From: Aliidiomarina sp047920995
GTDB lineage: Bacteria > Pseudomonadota > Gammaproteobacteria > Enterobacterales > Alteromonadaceae
NCBI RefSeq assembly: GCF_047920995.1
Contig: NZ_JBLRWZ010000008.1
Span: 8,551-72,550 of the forward strand
DNA length: 64,000 nucleotides
Reading direction: 5' to 3'
In this document: piece after piece, positions 33,010 through 41,007 of the stretch
How positions within the stretch are numbered: position 1 is the stretch's first letter
Layout: the number at the start of each line of letters is the position of its first letter
The notes under the pieces: generated by a model
What the model saw: only the letters and a program-made list of their open reading frames with translations
Told to the model about the DNA's origin: nothing
The model's database searches: none
Program-made: the position numbers and the translations under genes

Positions 33010-34167
33010 TTACAGCAGCTCAGCAGAGCCATCTGCAAGAATACGGCGGGCGATAATTAGCCGCATGATTTCGTTGGTTCCTTCCAAAATTTGGTGAACC
33101 CGAACATCACGCACATAACGCTCCAACGGATATTCTTTGATATAGCCGTAACCACCGTGAATTTGCAGTGCTTCATTACACACTTGAAAGCCGATATCGG
33201 TAGCAAAACGTTTCGCCATCGCACAGTAAGTGGTTTTATCCGCATCGTTTTCATCTACTTTAAACGCTGCTAAACGCACCATCTGCCGCGCGGCTACTAA
33301 TTCAGTGGCCATATCGGCAAGTTTAAATTGCATCGCTTGGAAGGCCGCTAAGGGCTTCCCAAACTGGCTACGCTCATGCATATAATCACGCGCCGTGTTT
33401 AATGCTGCCTGCGCAGTACCCACCGAGCACACCGCAATATTAATCCGGCCGCCATCAAGGCCCATCATGGCAAATTTAAAGCCTTCGCCTTCTTCGCCTA
33501 ATAGGTAATCTGCTGGAATACGCACATCTTCAAAGGTAACTAAGCGAGTAGGTTGTGCATTCCAACCCATTTTCTCTTCTGCTTTACCATAATGAATGCC
33601 CGCTGCATCCGCGGGTACCACAAATGCCGAAATACCTTTCGCGCCTTCGCCGCCAGTGCGCGCCATTACTACCAATACATCGGTAGCTCCAGCGCCCGAG
33701 ATGAACATTTTCGAGCCATTCAGCACATATTCATCACCGTCTTTCTTCGCAGTAGTACGCAAATTTGCCGCATCAGAGCCAGAGCCTGGTTCGGTTAAGC
33801 AATACGAGCCTAGCTTTTCACCCGTAACCAGCTCACTACACCATTGCTCAGCCACTTCTGGTTTTGCGAATGAGCCAATCATCCAGCTCACCATGTTATG
33901 AATGGTCATCATGGCGGTTGTGGCGGTACAGCCCATAGCTAACTGCTCAAAAATTAGCGCGGAATCTAGCCGAGACATACCAAAACCGCCGGCGCTTTCT
34001 GGCGTATACATGCCCATAAAGCCCATTTCACCAGCTTTACGGAACACTTCGATGGGGAAGTAATGCTCAGCATCCCAACGTGCGGCATGCGGTGCCATTT
34101 CTTTTTCAGCAAACGCCCGCGCCGTATCTACGAAGGCTTGTTGATCATCAGTTAAATTAAAATTCAC
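33010..34167 (-). CDS. Acyl-CoA dehydrogenase (probable isobutyryl-CoA dehydrogenase)
   Basis: FAD enzyme that forms an alpha,beta-unsaturated acyl-CoA. Family motifs: YCLTEPGSGSDAANLRT (flavin and substrate binding), GWNAQPTRLVTFEDVRIP, and QIHGGYGYIKEYPLERYVRDVRVHQILEGTNEIMR with the catalytic glutamate in LEGT. Length 385 is standard. It starts with GTG at 34167 after GGAG. Placement directly after mmsA and before the hydrolase points to isobutyryl-CoA as substrate; 2-methylbutyryl-CoA is possible too. Confidence 0.92.
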   Translation of the reverse strand: MNFNLTDDQQAFVDTARAFAEKEMAPHAARWDAEHYFPIEVFRKAGEMGFMGMYTPESAGGFGMSRLDSALIFEQLAMGCTATTAMMTIHNMVSWMIGSFAKPEVAEQWCSELVTGEKLGSYCLTEPGSGSDAANLRTTAKKDGDEYVLNGSKMFISGAGATDVLVVMARTGGEGAKGISAFVVPADAAGIHYGKAEEKMGWNAQPTRLVTFEDVRIPADYLLGEEGEGFKFAMMGLDGGRINIAVCSVGTAQAALNTARDYMHERSQFGKPLAAFQAMQFKLADMATELVAARQMVRLAAFKVDENDADKTTYCAMAKRFATDIGFQVCNEALQIHGGYGYIKEYPLERYVRDVRVHQILEGTNEIMRLIIARRILADGSAELL

Positions 34168-34184
34168 AATGAATCTCCGGGCTA

Positions 34185-35684
34185 TTACTGCAATTTAATG
34201 GTCATGTTCGGGCCATTATCAATTTCGCTTTCCGGCCAACGCGCGGTAATGGTTTTCGTTTCACTGTAGAAACGAATAGCTTGCTTACCGTAGGCGTGCA
34301 AATCACCGAAGAACGAATTTTTCCAACCGGTGAATGAGAAAAATGGGAGTGGCACTGGAATTGGAATGTTAATTCCTACTTGCCCTACTTCCACTTCATG
34401 CTGATATTTCCGAGCAGCTGCGCCATTGGCGGTAAAGATCGAGGTGCCGTTACCGAATGGGTTGGCGTTTACTAATGCAATTGCTTCTTCCAAGGTTTCT
34501 ACTTCAACAGCACAAAGTACCGGGCCAAAGATTTCTTGCTGGTAAATGCTCATATCCGCAGTTACTTTGCTGAAGAACGTTGGGCCTACCCAGTTACCAT
34601 CAGGGAAACCAGCAACTTCACAGTTAGTACCATCCACTAAGCACTCGGCACCTTCTTTTTTGCCTTGCTCAATCATGGTTACTACCCGTTGCTTCGCTTG
34701 CGGGCTAATTAGTGGGCCATAAGCCGCATCTTTATCATCCCACGCGCCTGGCTTAACTTTGGCGAGTTGTTCAGCGAGCTCTGGAATCCACTCTTTCGAT
34801 TTACCCACAAATACAGCCACTGATATCGCCATACAACGTTGGCCTGCAGCACCTACAGAGGCACCTACCAAGTTGTTGATTACTGTTTGCTTGTTCGAAT
34901 CTGGCATAATTACGCTGTGGTTCTTCGCACCCGCAAACGCTTGTACACGTTTCAGATTTTCGGTACCAGTGCGGTAAATATATTCCGCTACAGGTACTGA
35001 ACCTACAAACGAAAGCGCCTTCACATCGGGATCACGCAGCAAAATATCTACTTGCTCTTTACCACCGTGAATCATTTGCAATACACCCTTCGGTGCACCC
35101 GCTTCTTCAAACAGCTCCACTAAGCGCGTTGGCGTAAGCGGATCTTGCTCAGATGGTTTTAGAATAAAGGTGTTACCGCAGGCGATAGCCATTGGGAACA
35201 TCCACAATGGAATCATGGCTGGGAAATTGAATGGTGTAATACCTGCACACACCCCTAGTGGTTGTACGTAACTATAGGTATCAATACCACGCGCCACATT
35301 CTCAGCCGTTTCGCCCATCATTAACGATGGAATGTTAGCGGCTTGCTCAACTACTTCAATACCACGCCAAACATCGCCCTTAGCATCTTCAAAGGTTTTA
35401 CCTGTTTCTAGTGCCAAGATTTTCGCGATTTCATCATGATGTTCTTTTAGCAACGCTTGGTAGCGCATCATTACTCGAGCACGCTCAGATACTGGCACTT
35501 CACGCCAAGTTTTAAAGGCTTCTTTGGCGCTCGCAATGGCGCGGGCCACTTCTTCAGGAGTAGCACAAGGCGCTTCCGCAATTACTTCTTGCGTAGCCGG
35601 GTTCGTTACCGGAATATATTGGGTAGTTGTAGATTCTACAAACTCACCGCCGATATAAAGTTTTACTTTTTTCGTTGCGCTCAT
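34185..35684 (-). CDS. mmsA: Methylmalonate-semialdehyde dehydrogenase (CoA-acylating)
   Basis: Converts methylmalonate semialdehyde to propionyl-CoA, the last step of valine catabolism. The aldehyde-dehydrogenase fold carries GVCAGITPFNFPAMIPLWM, ALSFVGSVPVAEYIY and the catalytic cysteine in GQRCMAIS. The C-terminal segment INIPIPVPLPFFSFTGWKNSFFG is specific to MmsA. The start at 35684 (MSATKKVKLY) has GAGGAAG upstream and gives the normal 499 residues; the frame is open to 35792. First gene of the operon, divergent from an AraC-type regulator, as in Pseudomonas mmsR-mmsAB. Confidence 0.95.
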   Translation of the reverse strand: MSATKKVKLYIGGEFVESTTTQYIPVTNPATQEVIAEAPCATPEEVARAIASAKEAFKTWREVPVSERARVMMRYQALLKEHHDEIAKILALETGKTFEDAKGDVWRGIEVVEQAANIPSLMMGETAENVARGIDTYSYVQPLGVCAGITPFNFPAMIPLWMFPMAIACGNTFILKPSEQDPLTPTRLVELFEEAGAPKGVLQMIHGGKEQVDILLRDPDVKALSFVGSVPVAEYIYRTGTENLKRVQAFAGAKNHSVIMPDSNKQTVINNLVGASVGAAGQRCMAISVAVFVGKSKEWIPELAEQLAKVKPGAWDDKDAAYGPLISPQAKQRVVTMIEQGKKEGAECLVDGTNCEVAGFPDGNWVGPTFFSKVTADMSIYQQEIFGPVLCAVEVETLEEAIALVNANPFGNGTSIFTANGAAARKYQHEVEVGQVGINIPIPVPLPFFSFTGWKNSFFGDLHAYGKQAIRFYSETKTITARWPESEIDNGPNMTIKLQ

Positions 35685-35726
35685 AACTTCCTCGATTAGA
35701 TAAATCTTATGGTCGATTGCTTTGGT

Positions 35727-35767
35727 ATTGGCGCTCATCAATTTAGGGCAATACAACATGCGCCAAT
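35727..35767. promoter_or_regulatory. Inverted repeat in the mmsA / AraC-regulator intergenic region
   Basis: ATTGGCGC (35727-35734) and GCGCCAAT (35760-35767) are perfect 8-base arms with centres 33 bases apart, about three helical turns. The site lies between the divergent genes, close to mmsA. A candidate binding site for the AraC-type regulator or for another dimeric repressor. Confidence 0.45.
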
Positions 35768-35812
35768 TTGGTAAATTTTTTGTTGCTGGCATTAGAGCAA
35801 AAAAGGCTGCAC

Positions 35813-35841
35813 TTTAGAATCGATAAAATTGCCGCTATAAT
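35813..35841 (+). promoter_or_regulatory. Promoter of the AraC-type regulator gene
   Basis: TTTAGA (35813-35818), 17 bases, TATAAT (35836-35841). The predicted start is about 30 bases before the ATG at 35878. Confidence 0.6.
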
Positions 35842-35877
35842 GGATAATATTGTTTTTTACGATGAGTGTACACTTTC

Positions 35878-36786
35878 ATGTGCCAACCTTCCGATTGGCC
35901 GCTACCCGCAGGTAGCTCGCGATTACTGTTGCCCCATGCAATTAGCCAGCAACTGGCCAGCAATCCGCTGAGTTCTGGGCTATATCCAGTATCGTATGGG
36001 CACTATTTAGAGGCGCGTGATCACCGCGTACGCAGAAGTGTACACACTGATCATCTGCTTATTTTTTGCCATGCTGGGCGAGGCTTTTATCGCACTGAAC
36101 AGCATCAGGGCGTAATTCACGCCGGCCAAATGCTTTTTTTACGGCAAGATATCGCGCATAGCTATCATAGCGATCCAGAAAACCCCTGGAGTATATACTG
36201 GGCTCACTTCGCTGGTAGCCTCACGCAAGAATTCATGGATTATATTGGCTTACGAGGTGCCCCCGAGCAGCCGCCAGTAATTACCTTAAAACGTTGGCAA
36301 TCGTTACTTCCCGATGTTACCGATTTGCTGAACCTGCAGCACCAGCGGCTTACCTTTGAACGGGCAATGTACGCTACTGCTATTCTGCGGAAACTATTAA
36401 GCCAAATTCCGTTATTAGTAAAAGAACCTGCAGCAGCCGACAGCCTGTTTAACCTTACCGCGCTCGATCGTTTCATGCGCGATAATAGCCATCGTACTCT
36501 GCAGCTGAATGATTTTGCAGAATTTTCCGGATTATCGCGCTATTATTTCAGCAAGAAATTCAGAGAACTAACGGGTGTACCGCCGTTGCGTTACTTCAAT
36601 GAAATGAAAATCGCTGCTGCACAGCGTATGCTGAATGAAACCAACGCCAGCGTGCGGCAAGTAGCACTGGCCTTTGGCTTTGATGATCCGTATTATTTTT
36701 CGCGGTTATTTAAGAAGATAACCGGTACCTCACCACAACATTTTCGAGAGCGCGTTGAGTTCGAGCAGCAAAGGCAGCAAAGCTAA
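35878..36786 (+). CDS. AraC-family regulator, MmsR-like
   Basis: The N-terminal cupin-like sensor domain contains DHLLIFCHAGRGFYR, GQMLFLRQDIAHSYHSD and WSIYWAHFAG. The C-terminal hundred residues hold two helix-turn-helix units: FAEFSGLSRYYFSKKFRELTG and VRQVALAFGFDDPYYFSRLFKK. The start is the ATG at 35878 (MCQPSDWPLP); the GTG at 35866 is possible. Its divergent position from mmsA suggests it activates the valine operon in response to valine or an intermediate, by analogy with Pseudomonas MmsR. The DUF1289 gene starts on the base after its stop. Confidence 0.88.
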   Translation: MCQPSDWPLPAGSSRLLLPHAISQQLASNPLSSGLYPVSYGHYLEARDHRVRRSVHTDHLLIFCHAGRGFYRTEQHQGVIHAGQMLFLRQDIAHSYHSDPENPWSIYWAHFAGSLTQEFMDYIGLRGAPEQPPVITLKRWQSLLPDVTDLLNLQHQRLTFERAMYATAILRKLLSQIPLLVKEPAAADSLFNLTALDRFMRDNSHRTLQLNDFAEFSGLSRYYFSKKFRELTGVPPLRYFNEMKIAAAQRMLNETNASVRQVALAFGFDDPYYFSRLFKKITGTSPQHFRERVEFEQQRQQS

Positions 36787-37044
36787 ATGGCAGTGAATCA
36801 ACTGGAAATGTTCGATTTACCCAACCCCTGCATTGGTATCTGCGAATCAGGGCCGAGGGGCTATTGCCGCGGGTGTTTGCGCTCGCGGGATGAACGCTAT
36901 CAATGGCACTTAAAGCCAGAAAGCGAGCGAGCAGAAATTTTACGGTTGCTTGCTGGTCGGCAAAAACGCCGCGAAGCATTTTTACGCCAGCAGGCTGAAC
37001 AAGAGCAGAAAGAACAAGCCCAGCAACAATTAGATTTACTGTAA
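36787..37044 (+). CDS. DUF1289 family protein
   Basis: An 85-residue protein of the DUF1289 (YdhL-like) family. The conserved cysteine cluster is NPCIGICESGPRGYCRGCLRSRDE, resembling a small zinc- or iron-binding knuckle, followed by EILRLLAGRQKRR and a glutamine- and glutamate-rich coiled tail. It begins immediately after the regulator stop codon, so it is co-transcribed. Function unknown. It converges with kdsB; the terminator hairpin between them overlaps the kdsB stop. Confidence 0.88.
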   Translation: MAVNQLEMFDLPNPCIGICESGPRGYCRGCLRSRDERYQWHLKPESERAEILRLLAGRQKRREAFLRQQAEQEQKEQAQQQLDLL

Positions 37045-37046
37045 TG

Positions 37047-37072
37047 AAAACCGCGGCAAATTACTTGCCGCG
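37047..37072 (-). terminator. Terminator of the comEC-msbA-lpxK-ycaR-kdsB cluster
   Basis: On the minus strand CGCGGCAA (37072-37065) pairs perfectly with TTGCCGCG (37059-37052) and is followed by G and TTTT. The kdsB TAA at 37061-37063 lies in the five-base loop (37060-37064), so the last codons form part of the stem. Confidence 0.75.
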
Positions 37073-37813
37073 AGCACGTTCTAAATCTTCCGGAGTATCA
37101 ATTCCTGCCGGTGGATCAAATAAGGCTTCCGCAACATGAATGCGTTCGCCATACCAAAGCACCCGCAACTGTTCTAACGATTCCAACTGCTCCAGTGGGC
37201 TGGCTTCCCATTCCGCATAACGCTCAATAAAGCCTGCACGATAAGCATAAATACCAATGTGGCGGCGATATAAACCGCCCAGCAAATCTACTTCATCGCG
37301 ATTCGCGCTAAAGCGCTCTCGATCCCATGGAATAGCCGCGCGGCTAAAATAAAGCGCATAATTACGGGCGTCGGTTACAACTTTCACCACATTCGGGTTA
37401 AACAGTTCGCTGGAATCTTTTAATGGCACTGCTAACGTAGCCATTGGTGCAATCCGCTGGCTCGCCAAGTTCTCAGCAACCTGACAAATAATTTCTGGTG
37501 GAATGAACGGCTCATCGCCCTGCACGTTCACCACTACTTGATCTTCTGATAAAGCTAAGCGTTCTACCACTTCCGCCAGCCGCTCAGTGCCGGATTGATG
37601 ATCGGGTGAGGTACGCATTACCCGCCCACCGAACTCTTTGATTACCGCCATTACACGATCATCATCGGTAGCCACAATTACTTCCGCAGCGCCACTTTTC
37701 AACGCGCGTTCATACACGTGCTGAATCATTGGTTTACCGTGAATATCGGCCAGGGGTTTACCGGGTAAACGGCTAGAATTAAAACGTGCTGGAATCACTA
37801 CCGTAAAGCTCAT
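37061..37813 (-). CDS. kdsB: 3-deoxy-manno-octulosonate cytidylyltransferase
   Basis: Activates Kdo with CTP to CMP-Kdo for the inner core of lipopolysaccharide. The N-terminal nucleotide-binding motif is PARFNSSRLPGKPLADI, and the substrate region includes VVNVQGDEPFIPPEII; VDLLGGLYRRHIGIYAYR is a KdsB block. At 250 residues it has the usual length. The ATG overlaps the ycaR stop by four bases (ATGA). Last gene of the cluster. Confidence 0.96.
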   Translation of the reverse strand: MSFTVVIPARFNSSRLPGKPLADIHGKPMIQHVYERALKSGAAEVIVATDDDRVMAVIKEFGGRVMRTSPDHQSGTERLAEVVERLALSEDQVVVNVQGDEPFIPPEIICQVAENLASQRIAPMATLAVPLKDSSELFNPNVVKVVTDARNYALYFSRAAIPWDRERFSANRDEVDLLGGLYRRHIGIYAYRAGFIERYAEWEASPLEQLESLEQLRVLWYGERIHVAEALFDPPAGIDTPEDLERARGK

Positions 37814-38031
37814 GATTTTAACTGCTCCAATTCAGCAACGGATAGCTCGCGTGCTGCACTTGCAAGCAATGCGGGTATGCCATTGCTTACCGGATAGGCA
37901 AGCTGTTCACCTCGGCATACCAACTCGGTTTTATCATTATTCCACACTAATTTACCTTTGCAGGAAGGACACGCCAGAATCGACAACATATTGGCCGGTA
38001 CACTCGCTGCATTCGCGCTTGTATCACTCAT
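37810..38031 (-). CDS. ycaR: Trm112/YcaR family protein
   Basis: A 73-residue member of the YcaR/Trm112 family. LSILACPSCKGKLVW carries the C-x-x-C pair, then ELVCRGEQLAYPVSNGIPALL is the family block. Trm112 proteins are small activators of methyltransferases in eukaryotes, but the bacterial role is unclear. ATGA overlaps tie it to both lpxK and kdsB, as in E. coli. Confidence 0.93.
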   Translation of the reverse strand: MSDTSANAASVPANMLSILACPSCKGKLVWNNDKTELVCRGEQLAYPVSNGIPALLASAARELSVAELEQLKS

Positions 38032-39176
38032 TTCGCTACTCCTTCCGAGCTGGGTTGTTCGTGCGAGTTTGCTGTGGCTATTGTGGGCGCTGCAAGCTGC
38101 GCCACGCGCGCTAAAAATTGCGCTTCAAAGTGATTCGAAAAGCGCGCCACAACCTTTAAATAATACCAATGTGGGCGGGCAAAAGCAGCGCACTTTACCG
38201 CATCTTTTTCCGTCATTAGAATTGGGGTGCTATTGCTTACATTGTAAAAATCATTCGCTACATATTGGTAGTGGTCTGGAAATACACGGGTTTCTTGCAG
38301 ATCAATGGCTTGCTCCATTACCACCTTAAAAAACCGCTCTGGGTTGCCAATACCCGCAATTGCCAGCGCATTCTCACCGGTAGGCGTATCTATTTCCTTA
38401 TGATCTGTTACCCGATGCCAGCCTGCTGGTTCTAACTGCATGGCAATCATTTTCTCACTGCGCTGCTGCGGCTTTAATTTTAAGCGTTCGCCATACTGCC
38501 CCACAGTAGTAAATGCAGCACCGTTAACAATTACCCAATCTACTTTCCGCAAACGCCGTGCACTCTCGCGCAATGGGCCTGCAGGTAGCCGCCAGCCATT
38601 GCCCAAGCCACGCTCACCATCTACCACGGCGATTTCAATATCACGACCCAACGCATAGTGCTGGAGGCCATCATCGGCAATCACAATATCAATCTGGTTT
38701 TCTGCTAACCCCTGCTTTTCTGCTAACAACAGCCGCACCGCATCGGCACGTTTTGGTGCCACCGCTACCGGCACACCGCTAAGTTTTGCCAGCATTACCG
38801 GCTCATCACCACATATCTCCGGTTTACTATCCGTAGCCACCAGCATCGGAAATGGGCCGCTGCCGCCATAACCACGGCTAACAATACCAGGGCGATACCC
38901 TGCTTGCTGTAAAAGCCTTACCAAACCAAGCACTGTGGGCGTTTTACCGGTACCACCTACGGTTACATTACCTACCACTACTACCGGCACTGGGGCACGA
39001 TAGGTGCGCCGTAAGCGAATGAAAAATAGCCCTCTGCGTAGTGCAGCCAGCATAGTAAATAATGCGCTAAATGGGGCCAGTAACCACAAAGGGGCTGCCA
39101 AACGGCGCTGGTACCAATAGCGTACTAATCGCTGTGCCGATTTACTTGGCTCGTTGTGCTGAAACTTCGCACTCAT
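38028..39176 (-). CDS. lpxK: Tetraacyldisaccharide 4'-kinase
   Basis: Phosphorylates the lipid A disaccharide at the 4' position at the inner-membrane surface. A P-loop, VGNVTVGGTGKTP, is at about residues 66-78, preceded by a membrane-associated N-terminal helix (LWLLAPFSALFTMLAALRRGL). Catalytic aspartates appear in IVIADDGLQHYALGRD. The C-terminal tail past about residue 335 is longer than usual for the family. Between msbA (17 bases upstream) and ycaR (4-base overlap). Confidence 0.95.
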   Translation of the reverse strand: MSAKFQHNEPSKSAQRLVRYWYQRRLAAPLWLLAPFSALFTMLAALRRGLFFIRLRRTYRAPVPVVVVGNVTVGGTGKTPTVLGLVRLLQQAGYRPGIVSRGYGGSGPFPMLVATDSKPEICGDEPVMLAKLSGVPVAVAPKRADAVRLLLAEKQGLAENQIDIVIADDGLQHYALGRDIEIAVVDGERGLGNGWRLPAGPLRESARRLRKVDWVIVNGAAFTTVGQYGERLKLKPQQRSEKMIAMQLEPAGWHRVTDHKEIDTPTGENALAIAGIGNPERFFKVVMEQAIDLQETRVFPDHYQYVANDFYNVSNSTPILMTEKDAVKCAAFARPHWYYLKVVARFSNHFEAQFLARVAQLAAPTIATANSHEQPSSEGVAK

Positions 39177-39193
39177 TTTTCCTACGTCCTTGG

Positions 39194-40936
39194 TTATTCG
39201 CCGAATTGCATATTGTACAGTTGTGCATAGGCACCGCCTTTTTCCAGCAGTTCCGCATGGTTACCACGCTCAACAATGGCACCATGATCTAGCACTAAAA
39301 TTTCGTCGGCCTTTTCTATTGTCGATAACCGGTGCGCAATTACTAATGATGTTCGATCTTGCTGCAAATTATCGAGGGCTTTTTGGATATGCCGCTCAGA
39401 TTCAGTATCTAACGCAGAAGTAGCCTCATCCAGGATTAACAGCGGTGCATCACGCAACAGCGCTCGCGCAATGGCAATGCGCTGGCGCTGGCCACCTGAT
39501 AACATTACGCCATTCTCACCCACAATGGTTTCTAAGCCCTGTGGAAGCTCGTTAATAAACTCATCGGCGTAAGCTAATTTTATCGCCCGATCAATATCTT
39601 CACGGCTTACTGGGCCTCGGCCACCGTAAGCAATATTGTTAGCAATGGTATCGTTAAATAAAGTTACATTTTGTGATACCACGGCAAACTGCCGGCGTAA
39701 CGATTTCAGTTCGTAATCACGCAAATCAATGCCATCTAATTCTATAGTGCCAGTTTCATAATCGTAGAAACGCGTAAGCAAATTAGAAATGGTAGATTTT
39801 CCGCTACCAGAGCGGCCTACCAAAGCAACCGTACTTCCTGCAGGCACCGAGAAGCTAACATTCTTCAGTGCTGCTGCATCACCTTTGCGGTAGTTAAAGG
39901 TTAAATCTTTCACCGTTAACTCGCCGCGCACGCGATCTACTTTAATTGAACCGGTATCTTTCTCTTGTTCTTCATCGAGAACTTTGAAAATACTAGCCGC
40001 TGCCGCTAAACCGCGCTGGAAATCTGCATTTACGTTGGTAAGCTGCTTCAATGGGCGCAACAGCATAATCATTGCGGTTAACAGCGTGGTAAAGGCACCT
40101 GGGGTAAGCTGTTCAATCATGCTCGGAAAGCTTGCTATCAACAGTACCGCTGCCAAGCTTAACGAAGCAATAAATTGAATTACCGAGGTACTAATGGTGC
40201 GAATATTCACCAATTTCATGTTCTGTTGGCGAGTTGCTTTATTTACCTCAGCAAAACGTTTTGCTTCGTGCTCCTGCCCTTCAAACATCACCACTACTTG
40301 ATGGCCATTAATCATTTGCTCAGAAGTGGTAGTAACGTTTCCCATCGCCGTTTGAATTTTCGTACTTACTTCCCGAAATTTGCGCGAAACCACTGATACA
40401 ACTTTAGCGATTACTGGGCCAATCAAAAAGAATACTAACGATAACTGCCAGCTGTGGTAGAGCATTAAGCCCAATAAGCCGATTACGAAGGCGCCTTCCC
40501 GAATTAAGGTAAGTACCGCTCGGCTAGTAGCTTCCGCAAGTTGCTGCGAATCGTAGGTGATTTTGGAAATCAGATCGCCAGTAGATACGTTATCGTGATA
40601 GGAAACTGGCACGCGCATTAGGTGTTCGAACAGCTGCTGGCGCATGGTAGTAACGATTTGAAAGCCTACATAGCTAAGGAAATAGGTAGAAACAAAGTTA
40701 AAGAAGCCGCGCAGAATAAACACCAACGGCACAAAAATCGCACCATACACGAGGATTTTTGAGTTACTTTGCCCTAAACCCTGATCAATCAGAGTTTCAA
40801 TGTGGTAGAAGAAAAACGTATCTACGCCAGCATAACCGAGCATACCTATTACGGCAGCGAAAAAGGCTAATCGATACGGTTTAATATAAGAGAGCAGCCG
40901 GCGAAAGTGTTTTTTTCGAATAGTTTGCGAATCCAT
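39194..40936 (-). CDS. msbA: Lipid A export ABC transporter, ATP-binding/permease protein MsbA
   Basis: Flips core-lipid A across the inner membrane. The six-helix transmembrane domain occupies about residues 1-310, and the ATPase follows with Walker A GRSGSGKST, signature LSGGQRQRIAIARAL, Walker B LLILDEATSALD and switch histidine in IAHRLST. The 580-residue half-transporter length equals that of E. coli MsbA. The neighbours comEC, lpxK and kdsB confirm the assignment. Confidence 0.95.
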   Translation of the reverse strand: MDSQTIRKKHFRRLLSYIKPYRLAFFAAVIGMLGYAGVDTFFFYHIETLIDQGLGQSNSKILVYGAIFVPLVFILRGFFNFVSTYFLSYVGFQIVTTMRQQLFEHLMRVPVSYHDNVSTGDLISKITYDSQQLAEATSRAVLTLIREGAFVIGLLGLMLYHSWQLSLVFFLIGPVIAKVVSVVSRKFREVSTKIQTAMGNVTTTSEQMINGHQVVVMFEGQEHEAKRFAEVNKATRQQNMKLVNIRTISTSVIQFIASLSLAAVLLIASFPSMIEQLTPGAFTTLLTAMIMLLRPLKQLTNVNADFQRGLAAAASIFKVLDEEQEKDTGSIKVDRVRGELTVKDLTFNYRKGDAAALKNVSFSVPAGSTVALVGRSGSGKSTISNLLTRFYDYETGTIELDGIDLRDYELKSLRRQFAVVSQNVTLFNDTIANNIAYGGRGPVSREDIDRAIKLAYADEFINELPQGLETIVGENGVMLSGGQRQRIAIARALLRDAPLLILDEATSALDTESERHIQKALDNLQQDRTSLVIAHRLSTIEKADEILVLDHGAIVERGNHAELLEKGGAYAQLYNMQFGE

Positions 40937-41007
40937 TGGAATCCATATATTTACAAAGACGAAATCATTGTAACCGGAAAATTACGCGTTTTCCTAGTAG
41001 CGCGGCA

